DNA of 64,000 nucleotides from Pseudonocardia sp. GTDB taxonomy: Bacteria; Actinomycetota; Actinomycetes; Mycobacteriales; Pseudonocardiaceae. The position numbers were made by a program, and so were the translations under genes. This document shows positions 1 through 7,501 of this stretch, one piece after another. Location of the stretch: positions 49,033 through 113,032 of the forward strand of contig NZ_JAODNI010000220.1 of NCBI RefSeq assembly GCF_025465255.1, read 5' to 3'. Every line of letters starts with the position of its first letter. Positions within the stretch are counted from its first letter, which is position 1. Below the pieces are notes generated by a model. The model worked only from the letters and a program-made list of their open reading frames with translations. It was not told the origin of the DNA and did not search any database.

Positions 1-9
1 TCATCAAGG

Positions 10-45
10 CCGGCAGGTCCGGCAGGTCCGGCAGGTCCGGCAGGT
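10..45. repeat. Four tandem copies of a 9-bp unit
   Basis: CCGGCAGGT is repeated four times without a mismatch. Read on the minus strand in one frame it gives repeating Asp-Leu-Pro and stays open to the left edge, so it may be the start of a protein that continues outside the window. Another minus-strand frame hits a stop at 1-3. The sequence does not decide between coding and non-coding. Confidence 0.7.
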
Positions 46-120
46 CCGCCGCGAAGGCGTGTAGCGCCGGGTGCGGCCGGGGGCGTCGACGGACGACATC
101 GGGCGGGGCGGGGTCCTCGA

Positions 121-136
121 TGTTCCACGTGAAACA
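121..136. promoter_or_regulatory. parS: parS site 1 (one mismatch)
   Basis: TGTTCCACGTGAAACA matches the bacterial parS consensus TGTTTCACGTGAAACA at 15 of 16 positions. It is bound by ParB for origin segregation. Confidence 0.85.
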
Positions 137-157
137 CCGCTCGTCGGACCGTGTCCT

Positions 158-173
158 TGTTTCACGTGAAACG
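158..173. promoter_or_regulatory. parS: parS site 2 (one mismatch)
   Basis: TGTTTCACGTGAAACG matches at 15 of 16 positions, with the full 14-bp palindromic core. It starts 37 bp after site 1. Confidence 0.9.
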
Positions 174-312
174 CGTGGAACAGCGCCCGCCGAATGCGCT
201 CCCCCGCGAAGTGGCCCGGCGACCTGCAGGACCCAGCGAGTGGTGTCCACCCGCGCGCGGCGCCGCGTCGAGGTGGAAGTCGCCACCCGCGCGCCGCACC
301 CACCGGTCGAGA

Positions 313-328
313 CGTTTCACGTGAAACA
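313..328. promoter_or_regulatory. parS: parS site 3 (one mismatch)
   Basis: CGTTTCACGTGAAACA matches at 15 of 16 positions and has the complete GTTTCACGTGAAAC core. Confidence 0.9.
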
Positions 329-519
329 CCGGGTGCTCAGCAACTCCTGGCGCGGCAATGCGGTAGAGGATCCACAGCCTCGAAATGGGGCTTTGCCGTT
401 CGGCGTGCTCACACGGCGGCCCAGAGGAGCAGAGGGAGTCGGCCTCGGAAGGGCGATGCACCTCTGTCGCCCTCGATCGGATCGCCCTCCGGGAAGCCGA
501 CCCCAGCGCGGGAAGGCGC

Positions 520-535
520 CGTTTCACGTGAACAG
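520..535. promoter_or_regulatory. Degenerate parS-like site 4
   Basis: The left arm GTTTCACGTGAA is intact. The right arm has lost one A, reading GAACAG instead of GAAACA. It is probably a weak or decayed ParB site. Confidence 0.55.
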
Positions 536-567
536 CTTCCGGAACGCCGGCGCTCCGGGCGAGGGCG

Positions 568-583
568 CCATTCACGTGGACCA
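568..583. promoter_or_regulatory. Degenerate parS-like site 5
   Basis: Only the central TTCACGTGGA resembles parS; both outer arms diverge. It is counted because it lies in the array, but binding is doubtful. Confidence 0.4.
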
Positions 584-687
584 GAGCCGCTCTCCCCGGC
601 CCACCCTTCAGCCTGTGGAGTGCGTTCGGGCAGGTGCTGGAGTCCGCACGCGAAAGGAGCGCGAGCAGCACGGCGCAACGAAGGCAC

Positions 688-703
688 CGTTTCACGTGAA
701 ACG
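688..703. promoter_or_regulatory. parS: parS site 6 (two mismatches, outer bases only)
   Basis: CGTTTCACGTGAAACG has the full 14-bp palindromic core; only the outermost base of each arm differs from consensus. Confidence 0.88.
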
Positions 704-734
704 CGCCGGGTCCGGCGGTGCTGGAGTGCGCCCC

Positions 735-750
735 CGTTTCACGTGAAACA
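735..750. promoter_or_regulatory. parS: parS site 7 (one mismatch)
   Basis: CGTTTCACGTGAAACA matches at 15 of 16 positions. It starts 47 bp after site 6 and is the last copy in the cluster. Confidence 0.9.
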
Positions 751-1028
751 GCGCCAGCCGCACCGACGAGCCTCCGAACTCCTTGCGATGTCCCGCCGGC
801 CGTCGGCGCCTCTGCTGCGGCTCGCGGTCACCACGTTCGTGCCCGTGGCGCGAAACCGCGACGCCGTACCCGGCGCGGCGGGGCGCGTAGGGCCGCATCA
901 GCGCCGATACCCCGCCCACTGCGGCCGCTGATCCCAGGGTCCCATCGCGCGCAACGCGCCCCGGGAGCGCCGGAGAGGCGGAGAGGCGCTCTCAGGGCCC
1001 GCTGTGGTCGGCCTGGAGAGAGGGTGGA

Positions 1029-2384
1029 TCAGGCGGTGTCCGGGGACGGGGCCTGCGGTCCCTGGCCCAGCACCACGCGGGCAGGCCTCCCCTGCACCCC
1101 GAACGTCTTCATCACGTCCAGCTCCGCCTCGAGCACGGCGGCGAACCGCCGGACGCCCTCGGCGATGCGCTCCGGCGTCGGGTAGCAGTAGGAGAGCCGC
1201 AGCTGACGGCTGCCGAGGCCGTCCGCGTAGAAGCCCGTGCCGGACGCGTACGCGACCCGCGCGGTGACGGCGCGGGGCAGCATCGCCTTGCTGTCAACGC
1301 CTTCGGGAACGGTGAGCCAGACGTAGAAGCCGCCGTCCGGGACCGTCCAGGTGCAGCCCTCGGGCAAGTGGGTCTCGAGCGCGGTGAGCATCGCGTCCCG
1401 GCGCTCCCGGTACACCTCGGTGAACGTCTTGATCTGGGCGCGCCAGTCGTGGTTCTCGAGGTACCGGGACACGAGCATCTGCGTGAAGCTCGGCGGGCAC
1501 AGCGTCGCGGACTCCGCGGCCAGCACCAGCCGGTCCCGCACGGCCGGCGGGACGAGCGCCCAGCCGACCCGCAGCCCCGACGCGAACGTCTTGGAGAAGG
1601 AGCCGAGGTACACGACGTCCCGGTCCATCGACCGCAGCGCCGGGTAGACCGTCCCCGTGAAGCCGAGCAGGCCGTACGGGTTGTCCTCGACGACACCGAC
1701 GCCGTACTCGGCGCACAGGTCCAGGACGCGCTGCCGGCGGTCGACGGCCATCGTCACGCCGGCGGGGTTGTGGAAGTTCGGGATCGTGTAGAGGAACTTC
1801 GGCGTGATCCCCTGGGCGGCGAGGCCGCGCAGCGCGTTCTCCAGGAGCTCCGGCACCAGCCCGAGCTCGTCCATCGCCACGTGGACGACGCGCGCCTGGT
1901 AGGCCGCGAAGCTGCCCAGCGCGCCGACGTACGAGGGCCCCTCGGCGAGGATGACGTCGTCCGGGTCGCAGAAGATCCGCGTGATCAGGTCCAGGGCCAT
2001 CTGCGACCCGACGGTGACGACGACGTCGTCCGGATCGGCCTCGATCCCCTCCTCGCGCATCACCTCGCAGATCTGCTCGCGCAGCCGCGGGACGCCCTGC
2101 GCGGAGCCGTACTGCAGGGCCACCTGGCCGTCCCGCGCCACCAGATCGGCGACCTCGGCGGACAGCGACTCGAGCGGCAGCGCCGCCAGGTTGGGCATCC
2201 CACCGGCCAGCGAGACGACCTCGGGCCGGCTCGCGACGGCGAACAGGGCCCGGATCTCGGAGGCGATCATCCCCGAGGTGCGGGTGGCGAACCGCTCGGT
2301 GGGAGGTACGAGCGCCCCCGCTGCCGCCGCTGCCGCCGCCCGCGAGACGGGGAACTCGGGCTGGCTGTACGGCGGGATCGACAC
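1029..2384 (-). CDS. PLP-dependent aminotransferase (2-aminoadipate/MocR-like class I/II)
   Basis: Fold-type I aminotransferase of about 451 residues that should transfer amino groups between an amino acid and a 2-oxo acid in the cytoplasm; the substrate is not readable. The PLP lysine sits in GSFSKTF (residue 265 counted from the start used here). The upstream VEDNPYG carries the Asp and Tyr that position the cofactor, and a C-terminal RLSYCYP segment holds the carboxylate-binding Arg. The reading frame opens at GTG 2402, but an AGGAGG lies seven bases before a second GTG at 2384, so that start is preferred. There is no N-terminal GntR-type DNA-binding domain, so this is not a full MocR regulator. 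It lies between the parS field and the divergent GNAT gene, a common spot for such a gene near actinomycete parAB. Confidence 0.88.
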   Translation of the reverse strand: MSIPPYSQPEFPVSRAAAAAAAGALVPPTERFATRTSGMIASEIRALFAVASRPEVVSLAGGMPNLAALPLESLSAEVADLVARDGQVALQYGSAQGVPRLREQICEVMREEGIEADPDDVVVTVGSQMALDLITRIFCDPDDVILAEGPSYVGALGSFAAYQARVVHVAMDELGLVPELLENALRGLAAQGITPKFLYTIPNFHNPAGVTMAVDRRQRVLDLCAEYGVGVVEDNPYGLLGFTGTVYPALRSMDRDVVYLGSFSKTFASGLRVGWALVPPAVRDRLVLAAESATLCPPSFTQMLVSRYLENHDWRAQIKTFTEVYRERRDAMLTALETHLPEGCTWTVPDGGFYVWLTVPEGVDSKAMLPRAVTARVAYASGTGFYADGLGSRQLRLSYCYPTPERIAEGVRRFAAVLEAELDVMKTFGVQGRPARVVLGQGPQAPSPDTA

Positions 2385-2623
2385 GGGGATCCTCCTGCTC
2401 ACGGGGAAAGGACCCGGCGAGTGTAACCGGGACGGGTGGTCCTCCTGCCCTTCGGCGAGGCTGGGCCGCCGGTCGCCTCACTCGGGGTGTTGTGTGGAGC
2501 TGTATCGATTTAAGCTCGTCGAGCGCCGGGGGCATCCGGTACAGCTGTCAGTGCAGCATCTGTCAGTGCAGTGTCGTCACGACGGCCGCCCGTACTCCGG
2601 GCGGCCTGCCGGAGGTCCTCTCG

Positions 2624-3301
2624 TTGTCCTGGCACGTCGACTCACTCAACTTGGACAATCTCGACGACCTGCCCAAGCGGTGTCGTCGCTGTGTCTTCTG
2701 GGAGCTCTCGCCGCACCTCTCCCGGCAGGCGGAGGACTTCGCCTCCACGGAGCTGGAGAAGGAGGCCTGGATCTCGGAGATCCTCCTCGAGTGGGGCTCC
2801 TGCGGGAAGGTCGTCTACATGCGCGGCGTCCCCGCCGGCTATGTCGTGTACGCGCCGCCGTCGGCCGTCCCCCGCGCCGAGGAGATGCCGACCGGTCCCG
2901 TGAGCGCGGACGCGGTTCTCCTCACCACGATGCAGGTGATGCCGGAGTTCGCCGGCGAGGGCCTCGGCCGGATGCTCGCTCAGGCGGTCGTGAAGGACCT
3001 CACCCGCCGCGGCGTCAAGGCGGTCGAGGCGTTCGGGGACGCGCGGCCCGGATCGGAGCCGGGCTGCGTCATGCCCGCGGACTTCCTCCGCCGCGTCGGC
3101 TTCAAGACCGTCCGGCCGCACCCGCGCTGGCCCCGGCTGCGGATGGAGCTCCGTTCGGGGATCACGTGGAAGGAGGACGTCGAGCACGCGCTCGAGCAAC
3201 TCCTCGGGACCGTGACCATTCCGATGCAGGCTGCGGCGCCGGTCGAGCGCCCCGCACCCCGGGTACCGGCCCCGGCCCAGGTGCTGCCAGCGACGTTCTG
3301 A
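2624..3301 (+). CDS. GNAT family N-acetyltransferase of the parB-cwlM interval
   Basis: Predicted acyl-CoA-dependent N-acetyltransferase of 225 residues (the protein found at the Rv3916c position in mycobacteria); the acceptor is unknown. The Cys-rich opening LPKRCRRCVFWE is typical of this actinobacterial subfamily. The acetyl-CoA site is the VMPEFAGEGLGRML stretch, the QxxGxG/A-like P-loop of GNAT motif A. A frame opens at 2492, but those first 44 residues are low quality. GGAGG at 2611-2615 is eight bases before a TTG at 2624, and the family's usual N-terminus begins exactly there. It converges on cwlM across a strong hairpin. Confidence 0.85.
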   Translation: MSWHVDSLNLDNLDDLPKRCRRCVFWELSPHLSRQAEDFASTELEKEAWISEILLEWGSCGKVVYMRGVPAGYVVYAPPSAVPRAEEMPTGPVSADAVLLTTMQVMPEFAGEGLGRMLAQAVVKDLTRRGVKAVEAFGDARPGSEPGCVMPADFLRRVGFKTVRPHPRWPRLRMELRSGITWKEDVEHALEQLLGTVTIPMQAAAPVERPAPRVPAPAQVLPATF

Positions 3302-3351
3302 GGGCTCGCTGAGCGCCCCGTCAGCGGCCTGGAAGATCCATCCGAGACACC

Positions 3352-3389
3352 GAGGGCCGGGAACGAGCGAATGCCCGTTCCCGGCCCTC
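3352..3389. terminator. Bidirectional terminator between the GNAT gene and cwlM
   Basis: Perfect 14-bp inverted repeat GAGGGCCGGGAACG / CGTTCCCGGCCCTC around a 10-base loop, placed between two convergent genes. No U tract follows, as is usual in GC-rich actinomycetes. Confidence 0.8.
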
Positions 3390-3429
3390 AGATCGTCGTA
3401 GGGGCGAGTACGCCCCGGAGCGACCGGAC

Positions 3430-4587
3430 TTAGATCGCCTGTGCCTGGCCCCGGCCCAGCTCGCGGGCGAGCACGTCGGAGAACGTGAACGTCCCGGTCG
3501 GCTGGTCGTCCTGACCGAGCAGGTACAGCCGTTTGACGGCGACGAGGATGCCCTCGGCCACGATGTCCCGGAACGCCGGGTCCAGTAGCTTCTGCCGGTC
3601 CCCCATGTTAGTCAGGTAACCGATCTCCACCCGGACCGTGGGCATGCGCGTCAGCCGCAGCAGCTCCCACGTCCGCGCCTGGCTGCCGCAGTTCAGCATC
3701 GCGGTGCGGGTGAGCAGCTCGCGCTGGATCAGCCCGGCGAGCGCCTCGCCCACGGTGGACGTCGCGCCCGAGCCGTTGCCGAAGTGGAAGGTCGCGAGCC
3801 CCTGAGCGTGCATGCTGTGGTTCGCGTCGGTGTGCAGGGAGAGGACGAGATCCGCGCCGGCGGCGTTCGCGAACGTGGCGCGCTCGGCGTCCGCGGGGCA
3901 GGTGTCCTCGCGGCGGGAGAGCAGCGCCTCCATGCCGGTGGCGGCCATCCGCCCGACGAGGCGGCGCCCGAGGTCCCAGACGAGGTCCGCCTCGTCGACC
4001 CCGGAGACCTGAACCCCACGGTCCTGTCCGCCGTGCCCCGGGTCCACCACGATCCGCTTGCCCCGCAGCCGGGGTCCGGCGCGCCGCAGGAGCTCCTGCT
4101 CGCGCAGCAGCCCGGGCCGGCCACCGGTCACCTTGCGGCCGAGCTGCCGCAGTGAGCGCAGCGTCGCCGGCCCGCACACGCCGTCCGGCGTCAGCCCGTA
4201 GTCGCGCTGGAACCCGCGCAGGGCGTTCTCGGTCATGTCGTCGAACACGCCGCCCGGGCGGCCCGGGTCGTACCCGAGCTCGAGCAGCCGTTCCTGGAGC
4301 TGGGCGACGTCGTCGCCGCTCATCGGGGAGGAGACCAGCAGCGCGAGCATGCGGTCCCCGAGCTTCCAGCTCGCCTCACGCAACGCGCGGTAGGTGGCGT
4401 GCCCGACGATGCCGTCGGTGATCAGCCCCCGGCGTTGCTGGAAGGCCTGGACGGCGTGCTCGACGTCGTCGTCGAAGTAGTTCTCGGACGGTGCCGGCCC
4501 GGGAGGGGCCAACAGGCCGTACTCCCGCAGCTTCGCCCGGATCTCGACGACCGCCGGACCACTGTCCCCGCGGCGGAGCAGCTGCAT
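3430..4587 (-). CDS. cwlM: CwlM-like N-acetylmuramoyl-L-alanine amidase homologue
   Basis: Protein of 385 residues with two peptidoglycan-binding repeats (about 5-70 and 90-150) followed by an Amidase_3 domain. The Zn and catalytic positions look intact: His185 (DPGHGG), Glu199, His252 (SLHTDAN) and Glu321 (VEIGYLTN). There is no signal peptide or membrane segment. That fits mycobacterial CwlM, a cytoplasmic PknB substrate that activates MurA rather than cleaving wall; transfer of that role here is inference from position and layout. The frame extends 13 codons upstream, but the ATG at 4587 follows GAGGGG and gives the family's usual start directly before the first repeat. It lies in the trxA-trxB-sigM neighbourhood. 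Confidence 0.85.
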   Translation of the reverse strand: MQLLRRGDSGPAVVEIRAKLREYGLLAPPGPAPSENYFDDDVEHAVQAFQQRRGLITDGIVGHATYRALREASWKLGDRMLALLVSSPMSGDDVAQLQERLLELGYDPGRPGGVFDDMTENALRGFQRDYGLTPDGVCGPATLRSLRQLGRKVTGGRPGLLREQELLRRAGPRLRGKRIVVDPGHGGQDRGVQVSGVDEADLVWDLGRRLVGRMAATGMEALLSRREDTCPADAERATFANAAGADLVLSLHTDANHSMHAQGLATFHFGNGSGATSTVGEALAGLIQRELLTRTAMLNCGSQARTWELLRLTRMPTVRVEIGYLTNMGDRQKLLDPAFRDIVAEGILVAVKRLYLLGQDDQPTGTFTFSDVLARELGRGQAQAI

Positions 4588-4746
4588 GCACCCCTCGCTC
4601 GATCGATCGTGGCGCCCCTCGAACACCCCCGGCGTGGTGCCCGGGACGCTTTCGGCGACGCACCGTCACCGCCGGATCTCCCGGCGTCGGCCGTCGACCA
4701 TTGTGCCCTGCCCCTTCCCGGTCGGGCGACAGCGGGGCGTACACGG

Positions 4747-4778
4747 GCGTGTCCCGACCGTTGCCGGCCGGGACACGC
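4747..4778 (-). terminator. Hairpin downstream of trxA
   Basis: GCGTGTCCCG / CGGGACACGC, ten base pairs around a 12-base loop, sits 17 bases after the trxA stop on the minus strand and before cwlM. It probably ends the trxB-trxA transcript. No poly-U follows. Confidence 0.6.
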
Positions 4779-4794
4779 TGGAGGTTTTCCCGGC

Positions 4795-5124
4795 TCAGCC
4801 GAGGTGGTCGGACAGATCGGAGAGCAGCGCGGCCTTCGGCTTCGCGCCCACGATCTGCTTCACCGGCTCGCCGTTCTTGAAGAGGATCATCGTCGGGATC
4901 GACATGACCTGGTAGTCACGCGCCGTGGCCGGGTTCGCGTCGATGTCGAGCTTCGCGACGGTCAGCGTCTCGGCGTGCTCGCCGGCGATCTCGTCGAGGA
5001 CCGGGGCGACCATCTTGCACGGACCGCACCAGGTGGCCCAGAAGTCGACCAGGACGGCCTTGTCGCTCTTCAGGACGTCCGCCTCGAAGGAGGCGTCGGT
5101 GACGTCCACGGTGTTCTTGCCCAT
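4795..5124 (-). CDS. trxA: Thioredoxin
   Basis: Small cytosolic disulfide reductant of 109 residues with the classical WCGPCK active site (Cys33, Cys36), the buried Asp27 before it, and the cis-Pro in SIPT. It is full length for the family. A GAGGAG eight bases before the ATG supports the start. It lies 38 bp downstream of trxB on the same strand and is presumably co-transcribed, so enzyme and substrate of the thioredoxin system are made together. It would supply electrons to ribonucleotide reductase and peroxiredoxins (family knowledge). Confidence 0.97.
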   Translation of the reverse strand: MGKNTVDVTDASFEADVLKSDKAVLVDFWATWCGPCKMVAPVLDEIAGEHAETLTVAKLDIDANPATARDYQVMSIPTMILFKNGEPVKQIVGAKPKAALLSDLSDHLG

Positions 5125-5162
5125 CAGATGATCTCCTCGGATCGGTGTGGCGAGGTCGAAGT

Positions 5163-6176
5163 TCAGCTCAGGACGGCGGCGACGTCCTGGGAGGACGAGC
5201 CGTACCCGCCGCCGGCGAGCTCGGGGTCGATCGGCTCCTCCGCCAGCCAGCGCTCGGCGTCGATCGCGGCGGAACAGCCGGAGCCGGCCGCGGTGACGGC
5301 CTGCCGGTAGGTGTGGTCCACGAGGTCGCCACAGGCGAAGACGCCCGGGAGGTTCGTGTACGTGGTGGGCGACTTGGTCTTCACGTAGCCGGCGTCGTCC
5401 AGCTCGACCTGGCCCTTCACCAGCTCCGAGCGCGGGTCGTGGCCGATCGCGACGAACATGCCGGTGACGTCCAGCGTCGACTCCTCGCCGGTGACCGTGT
5501 CCTTCAGCTTCAGTGCGGACACGCTCTTGTCCCCGACGACCTCGGTGACGGCCTTGTTCGTCTCCCAGCGCATCTTCGGGTCGTTCTGCGCGCGCTCGAG
5601 CATGATGCGCGAGGCACGGAAGTCGTCCCGGCGGTGGATGATCGTGACGGACTTCGCGAAGCGGGTGAGGAACGTGGCCTCCTCCATCGCGGAGTCCCCG
5701 CCGCCGACGACGGTGATGTCCTGGTCCCGGAAGAAGAAGCCGTCACAGGTGGCGCAGGCGCTGACGCCGCGGCCGAGGAGCTGCTGCTCTCCGGGAATGT
5801 TCAGGTAGCGCGCCGCGGCACCCATCGCGAGGACGACGGCACGAGCCCGATAGGTCACGCCGTTGGCGGTGACCTCCTTGACCGCGCCCTCGAGCTTCAC
5901 CTCTTCGACGTCCTCCGCGCGCAGCTCGGCGCCGAAACGCTTGGCCTGCCCGCGCATCTGCTCCATCAGGTCGGGACCCATGATCCCGTCCGTGAAGCCC
6001 GGGTAGTTCTCGACCTCGGTGGTGGTCATCAGCGCGCCACCGAACTGCGTCCCCTCGAACACGAGCGGTTCGAGCTGGGCCCGGGCGGCGTAGACGGCTG
6101 CGGTGTAGCCGGCGGGCCCGGACCCGATGATGATCAGATTGCGCACCTGGTCGGCGCTGCTGCTCTGGGTGGTCAC
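5163..6176 (-). CDS. trxB: Thioredoxin-disulfide reductase
   Basis: NADPH-dependent flavoprotein of 337 residues that reduces thioredoxin. The FAD-binding GSGPAG is at residues 18-23, the redox pair CATC at 141-144, the NADPH-binding GGGDSA at about 158-163, and the C-terminal FAD motif is FACGD. The start is GTG 6176 with AAGGA ten bases upstream. A -10-like TAGGAT at 6218-6223 would give an untranslated leader of about 34 bases. The last 20 residues, Gly- and Ser-rich, extend beyond the usual end of the family. It is first gene of trxB-trxA and is preceded by the sigM/anti-sigma pair; SigM control of trxBA is known for related actinomycetes but no clear SigM promoter is seen here. Confidence 0.97.
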   Translation of the reverse strand: MTTQSSSADQVRNLIIIGSGPAGYTAAVYAARAQLEPLVFEGTQFGGALMTTTEVENYPGFTDGIMGPDLMEQMRGQAKRFGAELRAEDVEEVKLEGAVKEVTANGVTYRARAVVLAMGAAARYLNIPGEQQLLGRGVSACATCDGFFFRDQDITVVGGGDSAMEEATFLTRFAKSVTIIHRRDDFRASRIMLERAQNDPKMRWETNKAVTEVVGDKSVSALKLKDTVTGEESTLDVTGMFVAIGHDPRSELVKGQVELDDAGYVKTKSPTTYTNLPGVFACGDLVDHTYRQAVTAAGSGCSAAIDAERWLAEEPIDPELAGGGYGSSSQDVAAVLS

Positions 6177-6217
6177 GGGTTCTTTGTCCTTTCGCCGGTC
6201 GCAGACTGCTCAACGTG

Positions 6218-6223
6218 ATCCTA
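6218..6223 (-). promoter_or_regulatory. -10 element of trxB-trxA
   Basis: TAGGAT on the minus strand, about 42 bases before the trxB GTG. No convincing -35 partner was found. Confidence 0.45.
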
Positions 6224-6274
6224 GGAGCGGTGATTCCCCGTGCCACGCCCGCGGCCACCCGCTGGTGAGTCCGA

Positions 6275-6832
6275 TCACCCACCCAGGACGGAGTCGACGA
6301 GCAGGGCACCGCCGGCGGCGGGAGTGTCGAGGCCGCATCCGGGCTCGGCGAGGACCACCCGGAACCGCCCCAGAACCCCTGTCGTCATGACGACGAGAAC
6401 CCCTGACCTGCCGTTCATCGTAGTCTCCCGGGTGCCGACGACCGGTCCCGGCGGGGCCGCGCCGACGACTGACAGGCACGCGCCGAGCCGGGAGCGGTCG
6501 GTGAACGGGCCGCTGGGCGGGGCGGCCAGTGTCGCGGCGACCGCCCCCGCGAGATCGGGCGCGGCGTCCCCCGGATCGGCGGGCCCCTGCGCCACGGGCA
6601 GCGCGAGCGCGACCGCGACCGCGGCCGCGGCGGCCGTGAGCACCACGGGCCGGCGCCGTCGTGCCGCGGGAGCCCTCGGCGCCCGAGCCACCCCGTCCGC
6701 CTCCCGGTCGACCCGGTCGAGCTCCTCCGCGAGCCGCCCCGCGAGGTCCCTGGGCATCCGCAGGGGCGGTTCGGCGGCCAGCTCGGCCCGGGTGGCGGCC
6801 AGCGCCCTGCGGACGATCTGCGGGTCGCTCAC
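6275..6832 (-). CDS. Anti-sigma factor partner of SigM
   Basis: Membrane protein of 185 residues: a cytoplasmic N-terminal helix-rich part (1-70), an Arg cluster, one membrane segment at about 73-92 (VVLTAAAAAVAVALAL), and an exported C-terminal domain with two Cys (GACLS and EPGCGLD) that may pair. It lacks the HxxxCxxC zinc motif, as the SigM anti-sigma of mycobacteria does. The GTG start overlaps the sigM stop (GTGA) and is preceded by GGAGG. The longer frame running back into sigM is an artefact. Its place directly after sigM is the main evidence for function: it should hold SigM at the membrane until a signal arrives. Confidence 0.8.
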   Translation of the reverse strand: MSDPQIVRRALAATRAELAAEPPLRMPRDLAGRLAEELDRVDREADGVARAPRAPAARRRRPVVLTAAAAAVAVALALPVAQGPADPGDAAPDLAGAVAATLAAPPSGPFTDRSRLGACLSVVGAAPPGPVVGTRETTMNGRSGVLVVMTTGVLGRFRVVLAEPGCGLDTPAAGGALLVDSVLGG

Positions 6833-7413
6833 GGCGCCTCCTCCCACAGATGGCCCAGGATCGGCGCCAGGCGGCGCCGTCCCCGCGCACACCGGCTCTT
6901 CACCGTCCCGGCCGGTATCCCGAGGATCTCCGCGGCCTCGGCCACCGGGCAACCCTGGACGTCGACCAGGACCACCGCCACCCGCTGCTCGACGGGCAGC
7001 AGGGCCAGTGCGTCCGTGACCGTGATCCGGGTGACCAGGCCGGCGGCGAGGTCCCGCGGGTCCGCGAGGTCCGCCGCGGGCCGGGCTGCGGCCGGCGGCC
7101 GGACCCGGCGGGACCGCACGAGGTCCAGGCACTTGTTGACGACGATGCGGTGCAGCCACGTCGACACCGACGCGTCCCCGCGGAACCGGGCCGCGCCCCG
7201 GTAGGCGGACACCACCGCCTCCTGCAGGACGTCCTTCGCGTCCTCGGGATCGCGCAGGATCCGCAGCGCGACGGACCAGAGCCGGTCCCCGTGCCGGCGG
7301 ACCAGCTCGTCGAACGCCGCCCGCTCCCCGGCGAGATGCGCGTCCAGCAGCTCCTGGTCCGCCCGCACCGGGCCGGGCGCGGGGCCCCGAGGTGGACTGG
7401 TGGGTGCGGACAC
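6829..7413 (-). CDS. sigM: ECF RNA polymerase sigma factor SigM
   Basis: ECF sigma factor of 194 residues. Region 2 (about 24-95) contains DAKDVLQEAVVSAYRG and FRGDASVSTWLHRIVVNKCLD, which melt and read the -10 element. Region 4 (about 132-185) contains LPVEQRVAVVLVDV and a helix-turn-helix ending AGTVKSRCARGRRRL. It is identified as SigM by position between the anti-sigma gene and the mutT4/DUF6049/pseudokinase block and next to trxBA. The GTG start has no Shine-Dalgarno sequence; instead TAGCGT lies exactly six bases before it, so the message is probably leaderless. Confidence 0.9.
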   Translation of the reverse strand: MSAPTSPPRGPAPGPVRADQELLDAHLAGERAAFDELVRRHGDRLWSVALRILRDPEDAKDVLQEAVVSAYRGAARFRGDASVSTWLHRIVVNKCLDLVRSRRVRPPAAARPAADLADPRDLAAGLVTRITVTDALALLPVEQRVAVVLVDVQGCPVAEAAEILGIPAGTVKSRCARGRRRLAPILGHLWEEAP

Positions 7414-7419
7414 GGGGCG

Positions 7420-7425
7420 ACGCTA
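7420..7425 (-). promoter_or_regulatory. Leaderless -10 of sigM
   Basis: TAGCGT on the minus strand with a six-base gap to the GTG, placing the predicted transcript start on the start codon. No ECF-type -35 at the right spacing is visible. Confidence 0.5.
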
Positions 7426-7501
7426 GGCCGGTGCCCCTGCTCCCCGTGGCGGTTCCGGGGAGCCGTTAGCGACAGTGAATGCGGGTCGGACGGAACGCGG
7501 G

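Larger units (their letters stand above)
1..1028. other. Non-coding parS field beside the presumed parAB locus
   Basis: About 1 kb with no convincing gene in any frame. Open frames here repeatedly spell FHVK or VSRET, which is simply how the parS palindrome translates. The stretch carries seven full or degenerate copies of the ParB-binding palindrome between 121 and 750, and a 9-bp tandem repeat at its left edge. From 751 to 1028 nothing is recognisable. The gene order to the right (GNAT, cwlM, trxA, trxB, sigM) is the order found next to parAB in actinomycetes, so parB is expected just left of the window on the plus strand (inference). Confidence 0.8.

Noticed and set aside
120..931. Several overlapping open frames on both strands of the parS field
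   Set aside because: Their sequence is the translation of parS palindromes (FHVKH, VSRET) plus Arg/Pro-rich filler; there is no domain, no ribosome site and no consistent frame.
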